DNA from: Bacteroidales bacterium
GTDB taxonomy: Bacteria; Bacteroidota; Bacteroidia; Bacteroidales; UBA1402
NCBI GenBank assembly: GCA_012511135.1
Contig: JAAZGQ010000074.1
Location: forward strand, 1 to 7,416
Direction: 5' to 3'
Length of the DNA: 7,416 nt
The notes below the pieces were generated by a model. That model saw only the letters and a list, made by a program, of their open reading frames with translations, had not been told where the DNA came from and made no database searches. This document shows positions 1 through 4,890 of the stretch, piece after piece. Positions within the stretch are counted from its first letter, which is position 1. Each line of letters opens with the position of its first letter. Both the position numbers and the translations under genes were made by a program.

Positions 1-105
1 AGAATTAAAATTATATGTTGTGCGTATGGACTTTGCAGCTGAGACTGTTCCAACAAACAAAACTACGGCAAGAATAAAAGATATTGTGCTTTTTTTTGAA
101 TTCAT
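1..105 (-). CDS. N-terminus of a secreted protein of unknown function (truncated by window edge)
   Basis: Reading the minus strand from ATG at 105 gives 35 uninterrupted codons to the window edge. Residues 1-5 (MNSKK) are a charged n-region, residues about 7-20 (TISFILAVVLFVGT) are a hydrophobic core, and V-S-A at 21-23 is a good signal peptidase I site, followed by a polar sequence (AKSIRTTYNFNS). This is a textbook Sec signal peptide without a lipobox cysteine, so the product is probably exported to the periplasm or beyond. The mature part lies outside the window and its function cannot be told. It is divergent to the ClC gene, with 151 bp between the two start codons. A TATGTTTGC box upstream (176-168 on this strand) could be its -7 promoter element. 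The signal peptide makes a chance ORF unlikely, but the family is unknown. Confidence 0.6.
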   Translation of the reverse strand, partial: MNSKKSTISFILAVVLFVGTVSAAKSIRTTYNFNS

Positions 106-167
106 CTGCTTTCTTAGTGGATTAAACTTGAATTATTTCCCGGGATTTCAGGCATTTTTATCAGAAT

Positions 168-176
168 GCAAACATA
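168..176 (-). promoter_or_regulatory. Possible -7 promoter box of the divergent secreted-protein gene
   Basis: On the minus strand this reads TATGTTTGC, an exact match to the Bacteroidota -7 consensus TAnnTTTG plus the usual following pyrimidine. The implied transcription start is near 162, giving a leader of roughly 55-60 bases before the ATG at 105. No good -33 TTTG box lies 19-20 bases upstream (TTCA/TCAG there), so the assignment rests on the -7 box alone. Confidence 0.3.
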
Positions 177-206
177 CATAAAAAAGCAGTTAATACTGAA
201 GTCATC

Positions 207-238
207 TTGCAGATATGAATAAAAATGATGTCCTTTGC
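207..238 (+). promoter_or_regulatory. Possible promoter of the ClC-fmt unit
   Basis: TTG at 207-209 and TTTGC at 234-238 are spaced like the Bacteroidota -33 (TTTG) and -7 (TAnnTTTG) elements. The 5' half of the -7 box is GT instead of TA, so the match is imperfect. A start near 243 would leave only about 14 bases of leader before the ATG at 257, short but similar to the layout predicted for comEC in this window. The rest of the divergent interval 106-256 shows no other clear element. Confidence 0.25.
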
Positions 239-256
239 CGCTACGAATTTTCCTAA

Positions 257-2035
257 ATGAGCGAAAAAGATTGGTATATCAGGATGATTCTTTGGCGGGA
301 GAAACACATCAAAGAATCCAATTTTATTTTGATTCTGAGCTTTGTTGTCGGCTTGCTGACTTCGCTGGCTGCTTTGCTGCTGAAAACCCTTATTCACCAG
401 ATTCATCTCTGGGTTTCCTCGGGTTCGGCTGTTGATCACGCCAATTACTTCTATTTGTTGTATCCGGCTCTGGGTATCTTTTTGACGGTTATTTTTGTCC
501 GTTATTTTGTCAAAGACGACATAGGACACGGTGTAACCAAAATTCTTTATGCTATATCGCGTCGTCAGGGCAGGCTCAAAAGGCATAATACCTGGACTTC
601 GATGTTTTCGAGTTCTCTTACCATCGGTTTAGGGGGGTCTGTCGGAGCTGAAGCACCTATAGTACTGACCGGGGCTGCCATAGGTTCCAACCTGGGGAGT
701 TTCTTCAAAATGAACCACAAAACCCTGATGATTTTAATCGGTTGTGGATCCGCCGGAGCCATAGCCGGTATTTTCAAAGCACCCATCGCCGGTCTGTTGT
801 TTACCATAGAGGTGTTGATGCTGGACTTTACGGTGGCTTCCATTATGCCTTTGCTGATATCTTCGGTGACGGCAGCTACCTTGGCTTATTTTATGTCGGG
901 TACCGGTGTGACTATTTCTTTTGCCGGAGCTCAGGCTTTTGAGATGATCAACATTCCCTGGGTTATAGTCCTGGGTGTTTTTTGCGGCCTGGTGTCGCTC
1001 TATCTTATTCGGGGAATGAATACCATCGAAGGCTGGTACAAAAAAATTAAAAACCATTGGTTCAAAATGGCTTTGGGGGCTTGTGCCCTGGGATTGCTCA
1101 TCTTTGTGTTCCCTCCTTTATACGGAGAAGGTTACGAAAGCATAGAATCGCTCATAAACGGCAATCTGACCGAATTGACCCACAACAGCATCTTTTACGG
1201 AGTACAACAGCATTTTGGATGGCTGGCTCTTTATTTGCTGCTTATAATCATTTTCAAAGTTTTTGCTTCGGCCTCAACCAATGGTGCCGGAGGGGTGGGC
1301 GGAGTCTTTGCTCCCAGCCTTTTTGTAGGGAGTTTTACAGGTTTTCTGGTGGGAACTGTGCTCAATTATTTAGGCATAAGCAGTGTGGCACCTGGAAATT
1401 TTGCCCTGATGGGTATGGCCGGGCTGATGTCGGGTGTAATGCATGCTCCCCTGACAGGGATGTTCCTTATAGCCGAACTTACCGGAGGCTATGAATTGTT
1501 TTTGCCTTTGATGATAGTGGCTTCGGTGTCGTTTATGACCATTTTTCTGTTCGAGAAACACAGTATTTATTCCATGCGGCTGGCTCATAAGGGCGAGTTG
1601 CTTACTCACCATAAGGATAAGGCTGTGCTGACATTGATGAGGGTCGAAAACCTGATAGAAAAAGACTTTGAGGTGCTCAGTCCCGAGATGACACTGGGCG
1701 ATCTGGTTAAGGTGATTTCCAAAGCCAAACGCAATATGTTCCCTGTTACAGACAAACATGGTGTACTTATGGGTATCGTTTTACTGGACGATATTCGTAA
1801 TATTATGTTTCGTCAGGAATTGTACGGTCGTTTCAAAGTGCGCAAACTTATGATTTCGCCACCGGCCGTGTTGAACATCAGCGACTCTATGGAGGTGGTT
1901 ATGAAAATATTTGACGATACCAATGCCTGGAATCTCCCGGTAAAGGACGATAACAACCATTACGTGGGTTTTGTTTCCAAATCCAAAATATTTAATTCTT
2001 ATCGTAAAGTCCTGGTGCATTTTTCCGATGAATAA
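257..2035 (+). CDS. ClC-family anion channel/transporter with C-terminal tandem CBS domains
   Basis: A 592-residue inner-membrane protein that should move chloride or a related anion. Residues about 22-435 are the multi-helix ClC core. Family motifs are visible: GHGVTK at 90-95 (GSGIP position), GAEAP at 130-134 (GREGP position) with E132 as the likely gating glutamate, GGVFAP at 348-353, and Y438 in SIYS as the likely central tyrosine. Residues about 464-517 and 528-586 are two CBS domains that may sense nucleotides in the cytoplasm. The residue equivalent to the E. coli internal proton glutamate E203 is V186 (the run reads FTIEVLMLDF), as in eukaryotic channel-type members, so classical 2 Cl-/H+ exchange is uncertain. 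The ATG at 257 is chosen because it leaves a short charged N-terminus before helix 1. fmt starts two bases after the stop, so co-transcription is likely. Confidence 0.93.
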   Translation: MSEKDWYIRMILWREKHIKESNFILILSFVVGLLTSLAALLLKTLIHQIHLWVSSGSAVDHANYFYLLYPALGIFLTVIFVRYFVKDDIGHGVTKILYAISRRQGRLKRHNTWTSMFSSSLTIGLGGSVGAEAPIVLTGAAIGSNLGSFFKMNHKTLMILIGCGSAGAIAGIFKAPIAGLLFTIEVLMLDFTVASIMPLLISSVTAATLAYFMSGTGVTISFAGAQAFEMINIPWVIVLGVFCGLVSLYLIRGMNTIEGWYKKIKNHWFKMALGACALGLLIFVFPPLYGEGYESIESLINGNLTELTHNSIFYGVQQHFGWLALYLLLIIIFKVFASASTNGAGGVGGVFAPSLFVGSFTGFLVGTVLNYLGISSVAPGNFALMGMAGLMSGVMHAPLTGMFLIAELTGGYELFLPLMIVASVSFMTIFLFEKHSIYSMRLAHKGELLTHHKDKAVLTLMRVENLIEKDFEVLSPEMTLGDLVKVISKAKRNMFPVTDKHGVLMGIVLLDDIRNIMFRQELYGRFKVRKLMISPPAVLNISDSMEVVMKIFDDTNAWNLPVKDDNNHYVGFVSKSKIFNSYRKVLVHFSDE

Positions 2036-2037
2036 TT

Positions 2038-3009
2038 ATGCTTAAACAAGAACTGAGAATAGTATATATGGGCACGCCGGAATTTGCGGCTGCTCCCCTG
2101 CAAGCTCTGATTGACAACGACTACAAGGTGGTGGCCGTGGTCAGCATGCCCGACAAAGCCATGGGTCGCGGCCTTAAATTGCAGGCTTCGCCGGTGAAAC
2201 AACTGGCGCTATCCTATTCCTTGCCTGTGCTGCAACCCGACAATCTCAAAGATCCCGGGTTTTTGGAAGAATTGCGTTCTTATGCTGCCGATTTGCAGAT
2301 TGTTGTGGCCTTCAGGATGTTGCCCGAAGCCGTCTGGGCTATGCCCCCGATGGGGACATTTAACCTGCATGCATCCCTGTTGCCCCAATACCGGGGAGCC
2401 GCCCCCATACAATGGGCTGTCATCAACGGTGAAAAACAAACCGGCCTGACGAGCTTTTTGCTCGACCGGCAAATGGATACCGGGAAGATCTTGCTACAGG
2501 AAAAAATTTCTATTGGCCCTGATGAGACCGGCGGATCTGTGTATTCCCGACTGATGGAGTTGTCCGGTCCTATGGTGCTCCGTACGGTGGATTTACTGTT
2601 GAGTGGTCAAAGCAAGCCTTTAGCTCAGGAGCAGTTGATTGGAGAAAATGAGCCGTTGAAAGCTGCTCCCAAGCTACATAAAGACAATACCCGCATCGAC
2701 TGGACGCGACCCGGAGCGGAACTCTATAATTTTGTTCGTGGTCTGGCTCCACATCCTGCAGCATGGACAGCCTGGCAAAAAGCCGACAAGAGCATTCAGC
2801 CGGTAAAGATATTTCAATGCAGTTTTGTTGCCCGGGAGCACCGTCTGGAAAGCGGGGAACTGCTCAGCGATCAAAAAAGCTATATAAAAACAGCTGTTCC
2901 GGGTGGTTTTCTGCATTGGGAATTGTTTCAGCCTGCAGGCAAAAAAGCTATGTCTGCTGCCGATTTTTTAAGAGGCAGGCCCGGAATTGAAGACTTTACT
3001 TTAGTCTGA
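2038..3009 (+). CDS. fmt: Methionyl-tRNA formyltransferase
   Basis: Transfers a formyl group from 10-formyltetrahydrofolate to the amino group of methionyl-tRNA(fMet), producing the initiator tRNA for translation in the cytoplasm. The 323-residue length is normal. The N-terminal Rossmann-like catalytic domain starts with RIVYMGTPEFAA (residues 7-18). The hallmark HASLLPQYRGAAPIQW begins at 111. The catalytic triad seen in the E. coli enzyme as N106, H108 and D144 is present as N109, H111 and D147 (in MDTGK). Residues about 205-320 form the C-terminal tRNA-binding domain, with the conserved NFVRGLAPHPAAW at 231-243. The start codon lies two bases after the ClC stop, so the two genes are probably one transcription unit. 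No clear terminator hairpin follows. Family assignment is secure. Confidence 0.97.
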   Translation: MLKQELRIVYMGTPEFAAAPLQALIDNDYKVVAVVSMPDKAMGRGLKLQASPVKQLALSYSLPVLQPDNLKDPGFLEELRSYAADLQIVVAFRMLPEAVWAMPPMGTFNLHASLLPQYRGAAPIQWAVINGEKQTGLTSFLLDRQMDTGKILLQEKISIGPDETGGSVYSRLMELSGPMVLRTVDLLLSGQSKPLAQEQLIGENEPLKAAPKLHKDNTRIDWTRPGAELYNFVRGLAPHPAAWTAWQKADKSIQPVKIFQCSFVAREHRLESGELLSDQKSYIKTAVPGGFLHWELFQPAGKKAMSAADFLRGRPGIEDFTLV

Positions 3010-3030
3010 GTAAAAAAAAATGCCCAAAAA

Positions 3031-3113
3031 TTTGCAGAATAAGAAATTTCGCCTTTCATTTGCAGCACTAACCATAAAAACCATTTGCCTATAGATCCAA
3101 TACTACTCTTTTG
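3031..3113 (+). promoter_or_regulatory. Promoter region of the sigma-factor gene with a ladder of four TTTG boxes
   Basis: TTTG occurs at 3031-3034, 3059-3062, 3084-3087 and 3110-3113, start-to-start distances 28, 25 and 26. In Bacteroidota promoters the -33 TTTG and the TTTG inside the -7 box lie about 27 bases apart, so each neighbouring pair could form a promoter. The best is TTTG (3031) with N20 and TTCATTTGC (3055-3063), one mismatch to TAnnTTTG, giving a start near 3068 and a leader of about 65 bases. The second pair (3059 with ACCATTTGC at 3080-3088) is weaker, the third (CTCTTTTG) weaker still. Direct evidence is limited to motif matches. Confidence 0.4.
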
Positions 3114-3121
3114 AACACATT

Positions 3122-3132
3122 AAAAAAGAGAG
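3122..3132 (+). promoter_or_regulatory. Purine-rich ribosome-binding stretch before the sigma-factor ATG
   Basis: AAAAAAGAGAG directly abuts the ATG at 3133. It is the only start in the window with a clearly purine-rich run of this length, and it supports ATG 3133 as the start. It is too close to the start codon for a canonical Shine-Dalgarno, in line with the weak SD use of Bacteroidota. Confidence 0.35.
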
Positions 3133-3726
3133 ATGGAAACATTCCAACAGATGACCGATGAAGTATTGGTCAAGAGGTTTGCAAATGGTGACAACCAAGC
3201 ATTTGATATTTTATTAAACCGCCACAGAAACAGGGTATATACCTATATACTGCTAATTGTCCGTAACAGGGATTTGGCCGAAGATGTATTTCAGGAAACC
3301 TTTATGAAGGTTATAGTAACCATCAAACAAGGCCGTTATGTGGACAACGGTAAGTTTTATGCCTGGGTTACCCGTATTGCGCACAACCTTATCATAGATA
3401 TTTTTCGCAAAGAGCGCAACGAGAATACGGTTTCGAACGACGAGTTTGAAGAAGTCGATTTATTCAACAATTCTAAATTCTCCGATGAAAATATTGAAGA
3501 TAAGCTGGTGAGAAATCAGGTAATGAGTGATGTGAACAATCTGGTGCGCATGTTGCCCGACAGCCAAAAAGAAGTGGTAGTTTTGCGCTATTACAAAAAC
3601 CTGAGTTTCAAGGAAATTGCCGACCAAACCGGCGTAAGTATCAACACCGCCCTGGGTCGTATGCGCTATGCCGTATTGAACATGCGCCGTATGGCCGAAG
3701 GTAAAGACCTTTCTCTGGCAGTTTAA
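3133..3726 (+). CDS. ECF-type RNA polymerase sigma factor (sigma-70 family, group 4)
   Basis: A 197-residue protein with only the two conserved sigma domains of the extracytoplasmic-function class. Region 2 spans about residues 10-95: DLAEDVFQETF at 47-57 is the core-polymerase-binding part (region 2.2), and WVTRIAHNLIIDIFR at 78-92 is the -10 recognition part. An acidic linker (94-124) follows. Region 4 spans about 135-186, with LPDSQKEVVVLRYY at 141-154 and a helix-turn-helix LSFKEIADQTGVSINTALGR at 157-176 for -35 recognition. No anti-sigma gene lies beside it: fmt is upstream, and a strong hairpin and a small ORF follow, so this looks like an orphan controlled by its own expression or by unlinked factors. 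It resembles ECF sigma factors widely conserved in Bacteroidales; whether it is orthologous to Porphyromonas SigP cannot be decided here. Regulon unknown. Confidence 0.93.
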   Translation: METFQQMTDEVLVKRFANGDNQAFDILLNRHRNRVYTYILLIVRNRDLAEDVFQETFMKVIVTIKQGRYVDNGKFYAWVTRIAHNLIIDIFRKERNENTVSNDEFEEVDLFNNSKFSDENIEDKLVRNQVMSDVNNLVRMLPDSQKEVVVLRYYKNLSFKEIADQTGVSINTALGRMRYAVLNMRRMAEGKDLSLAV

Positions 3727-3773
3727 GTATTAGATAATCAGCCAGGTATAAAAATATTCCATACCAACTGTAA

Positions 3774-3834
3774 AAAAAAGCATTTGCTTTATACGATGGA
3801 GACAAAATCCTCGTTATAAAGTAAATGCTTTTTT
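3774..3834 (+). terminator. Long, nearly perfect hairpin with T tract: terminator of the sigma-factor gene
   Basis: A3774-A3793 pairs with T3815-T3834 with a single G.T wobble (G3786.T3822). After a bulged T3814, CGA (3794-3796) pairs with TCG (3811-3813), then GGA (3798-3800) with TCC (3808-3810), closing on a seven-base loop (GACAAAA, 3801-3807). The stem has about 26 pairs. It ends in six T on the plus strand and is preceded by eight A, so it could terminate transcription in both directions. It lies 47 bases after the sigma stop codon. It ends four bases before the ATG of the following small ORF, so it may instead or also act as an attenuator for that ORF. Confidence 0.85.
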
Positions 3835-3838
3835 AATT

Positions 3839-4009
3839 ATGCCTATGGAAAAATTTTCTACTCCGCAAACTCAATCTTCAGTGAAAAATAAATCAGCTTT
3901 TCTGATTGAACCCAAAGCTTCCACCCTGGAATTTTTACGTATATTTGCCAGAGTTTACTCCGGCAATGAATTAAAAATACCGGGTAAACCCGAATTGAGT
4001 TTAAATTAA
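3839..4009 (+). CDS. Probable small protein of 56 residues, unknown function
   Basis: An open frame ATG 3839 to TAA 4007-4009 encodes 56 residues; a second ATG at 3845 would give 54. It fills most of the 333-bp gap between the sigma factor and rpe. The N-terminal third is polar (Ser, Thr, Gln, Lys), followed by an amphipathic segment TLEFLRIFARVYSG at 29-42 and a short tail ending in LSLN. From memory, this resembles small uncharacterised Bacteroidales proteins with a core of the type FLRxFARxY, but I cannot verify this. No transmembrane segment or signal peptide is seen; the size and basic helix would fit a small regulator or RNA/protein-binding peptide, which is only speculation. Against it: a terminator-like hairpin ends four bases upstream, no clear promoter or ribosome site precedes it, and a perfect TATATTTGC box lies inside it. 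Confidence 0.5.
   Translation: MPMEKFSTPQTQSSVKNKSAFLIEPKASTLEFLRIFARVYSGNELKIPGKPELSLN
3940..3948 (+). promoter_or_regulatory. Possible -7 box of an rpe promoter, inside the small ORF
   Basis: TATATTTGC is an exact match to TAnnTTTG and identical to the box upstream of comEC; both continue with C, giving a shared 10-mer TATATTTGCC. A start near 3953 would give rpe a leader of roughly 105 bases. The -33 region (around 3917-3922, GCTTCC) is a poor match to TTTG. Because the hairpin at 3774-3834 should stop transcripts from the sigma gene, rpe needs some promoter in this interval, and this is the best candidate. Confidence 0.3.
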
Positions 4010-4018
4010 GGATCAAGA

Positions 4019-4034
4019 CTTTTCTTAAGAAAAG
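4019..4034 (+). repeat. Perfect 16-bp palindrome in the rpe leader
   Basis: CTTTTCTTAAGAAAAG is fully self-complementary, centred between 4026 and 4027, 25 bases before the rpe ATG. As RNA it would fold into a weak six-pair stem with a TTAA loop; as DNA it could be an operator for a dimeric regulator. It has no T tract, so it is not a terminator. It shares the core TTCTTAA(A)GAAA with the second unit of the repeat array after rpe. Confidence 0.4.
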
Positions 4035-4059
4035 CCTGTTTCCGGTAAATAGTTTCAGT

Positions 4060-4707
4060 ATGCGCTTGGTTGCTCCTTCTTTGCTGTCTGCCAATTTTGC
4101 CAAGCTGGAGGCAGATCTTAAGATGATTAACGCCAGTCAGGCCGACTGGTTGCATCTTGATGTGATGGACGGCGTGTTTGTGCCCAACATCTCCTTTGGT
4201 TTCCCAGTGATGGAAGCCGTTGCCCGAATTTGCACCAAGCCTTTGGACGTGCACCTGATGATTGTGGAGCCGCAAAAGTTCATTCCTCAGGTTCAGGCTC
4301 TGGGTGCTTATTTGATGAACGTACACTACGAAGCTTGTACGCATTTGCACCGTGTCATAGGCGAAATTCATCAGGCCGGTATGAAAGCCGGTGTCACGCT
4401 CAACCCGCATACACCGGTCTCGGTGTTGGAAGATATATTGCCCGATCTGGATCTGGTATTGCTGATGTCGGTCAATCCCGGCTTTGGAGGCCAGGTGTTT
4501 ATAGAGCAGACTTACGCCAAAATCACTAAGCTCAAACAAATGATTGCCGGCTGCAAGAGCCCCGCCCTCATCCAAATAGACGGCGGCGTGAGCCTTGACA
4601 ACGCCGGAGCTTTGTACAGGGCCGGTGCCGATGTTCTGGTGTCGGGCAGTTTTATTTTCAAATCGCCCCGGCCCAAAGAGATCATAGAACAAATCAAAAA
4701 AGCTTAA
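4060..4707 (+). CDS. rpe: Ribulose-phosphate 3-epimerase
   Basis: Interconverts D-ribulose 5-phosphate and D-xylulose 5-phosphate in the non-oxidative pentose phosphate pathway, in the cytoplasm. The 215-residue (beta/alpha)8 barrel is of usual length. It begins VAPSLLSANF (residues 4-13) with the substrate-binding Ser8. Metal ligands and catalytic residues are visible: H32 and D34 in LHLDVMDG, H65 in DVHLMI, and D174 in QIDGGV; D34 and D174 are the proton-transfer pair of the family. The phosphate-binding loop NPGFGGQ is at 139-145 and the second phosphate site is near VSGSFIF (194-200). The ATG at 4060 gives the standard N-terminus; no Shine-Dalgarno is seen. The last sense codon and the stop (GCT TAA) form the head of the first unit of a tandem repeat that runs into the next intergenic region. 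Confidence 0.97.
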   Translation: MRLVAPSLLSANFAKLEADLKMINASQADWLHLDVMDGVFVPNISFGFPVMEAVARICTKPLDVHLMIVEPQKFIPQVQALGAYLMNVHYEACTHLHRVIGEIHQAGMKAGVTLNPHTPVSVLEDILPDLDLVLLMSVNPGFGGQVFIEQTYAKITKLKQMIAGCKSPALIQIDGGVSLDNAGALYRAGADVLVSGSFIFKSPRPKEIIEQIKKA

Positions 4708-4846
4708 CAAAGAGTCTCGAAACAAAAGCTTAGCAAAGATTCTTAAAGAAAGGCTTAGCAAGGATTCTCAAAATAAGAGCCTGGCAAGAGTTCTCAAAAT
4801 AAGGGCTTAGCAAGGATTCTCAAAAATAAGCTAAGCAAAAGTTTCC
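4702..4846 (+). repeat. Tandem repeat of 25-26 bp, about 5.7 copies, between rpe and comEC
   Basis: Unit heads start at 4702, 4728, 4753, 4779, 4805 and 4830, giving unit lengths 26, 25, 26, 26 and 25 plus a partial sixth. The consensus head is GCTTAGCAAGGATTCTC followed by an A-rich tail AAAATAAGG. Units 3 and 5 are nearly identical; units 1, 2, 4 and 6 carry substitutions (GCTTAACA, TTCTTAAAG, GCCTGGCA, GCTAAGCA). The period is not a multiple of three and the units carry stop codons, so the array is non-coding. Units are contiguous, without unique spacers. The first head is the end of rpe (GCT TAA). The head of unit 6 (GCTAAGC) is the reverse complement of the GCTTAGC heads, so it can pair with unit 2, 3 or 5. 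Confidence 0.85.
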
Positions 4847-4873
4847 GTAATATTAATAAATAATTATATTTGC
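4842..4873 (+). promoter_or_regulatory. Promoter of the comEC-nrnA unit
   Basis: TTTC at 4842-4845 (three of four matches to the -33 TTTG), a 19-base spacer, and TATATTTGC at 4865-4873 (exact TAnnTTTG with the following C) make the best Bacteroidota-type promoter in the window. The spacer is very A+T rich. The implied start is near 4876-4881, so the mRNA leader before ATG 4891 would be only about 10-15 bases. The -33 box lies just after the last tandem-repeat unit, which places the whole array immediately upstream of the promoter. Confidence 0.55.
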
Positions 4874-4890
4874 CGCAAAAAACTTGCGGC
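4872..4890 (+). promoter_or_regulatory. Perfect inverted repeat overlapping the predicted comEC start site and touching its ATG
   Basis: GCCGCAA (4872-4878) and TTGCGGC (4884-4890) are perfect complements around the five-base centre AAAAC. The right arm ends directly at the ATG (4891). If transcription starts near 4876-4881 the left arm would be mostly untranscribed, so an operator covering the start site is more likely than an mRNA hairpin; if transcription starts further upstream, the stem would hide the start codon region. It stands out from the surrounding A+T-rich DNA by its G+C content. Confidence 0.55.

Noticed and set aside
161..586. A 141-codon minus-strand frame at the start of the ClC gene
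   Set aside because: Most of it overlaps the ClC coding sequence in antisense and its sequence is low in recognisable structure. The divergent gene with a signal peptide (1-105) is a better explanation for minus-strand coding here.
3010..3030. Terminator directly after fmt (A-run at 3012-3020)
   Set aside because: There is an A tract but no stem-forming inverted repeat with a T tract on the plus strand.
3858..4103. An 81-codon minus-strand frame opposite the small ORF and the start of rpe
   Set aside because: It runs across the rpe start and has no protein-like features. The plus-strand 56-codon frame has better character and ends before rpe.
4006..4761. A 251-codon open frame on the minus strand across rpe
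   Set aside because: It lies opposite the whole of rpe, begins inside the non-coding tandem repeat, and its translation has no recognisable motif. It is a shadow of the well-supported rpe frame.
4702..4846. CRISPR array
   Set aside because: Units are contiguous with a 25-26 bp period and no unique spacers, and no cas genes are present.
4805..4846. Intrinsic terminator of rpe formed by GCTTAGC and GCTAAGC
   Set aside because: The stem has only seven pairs with an 18-base loop and is followed by AAAAGTTTCCG rather than a T tract. Pairing is possible but termination is not supported.
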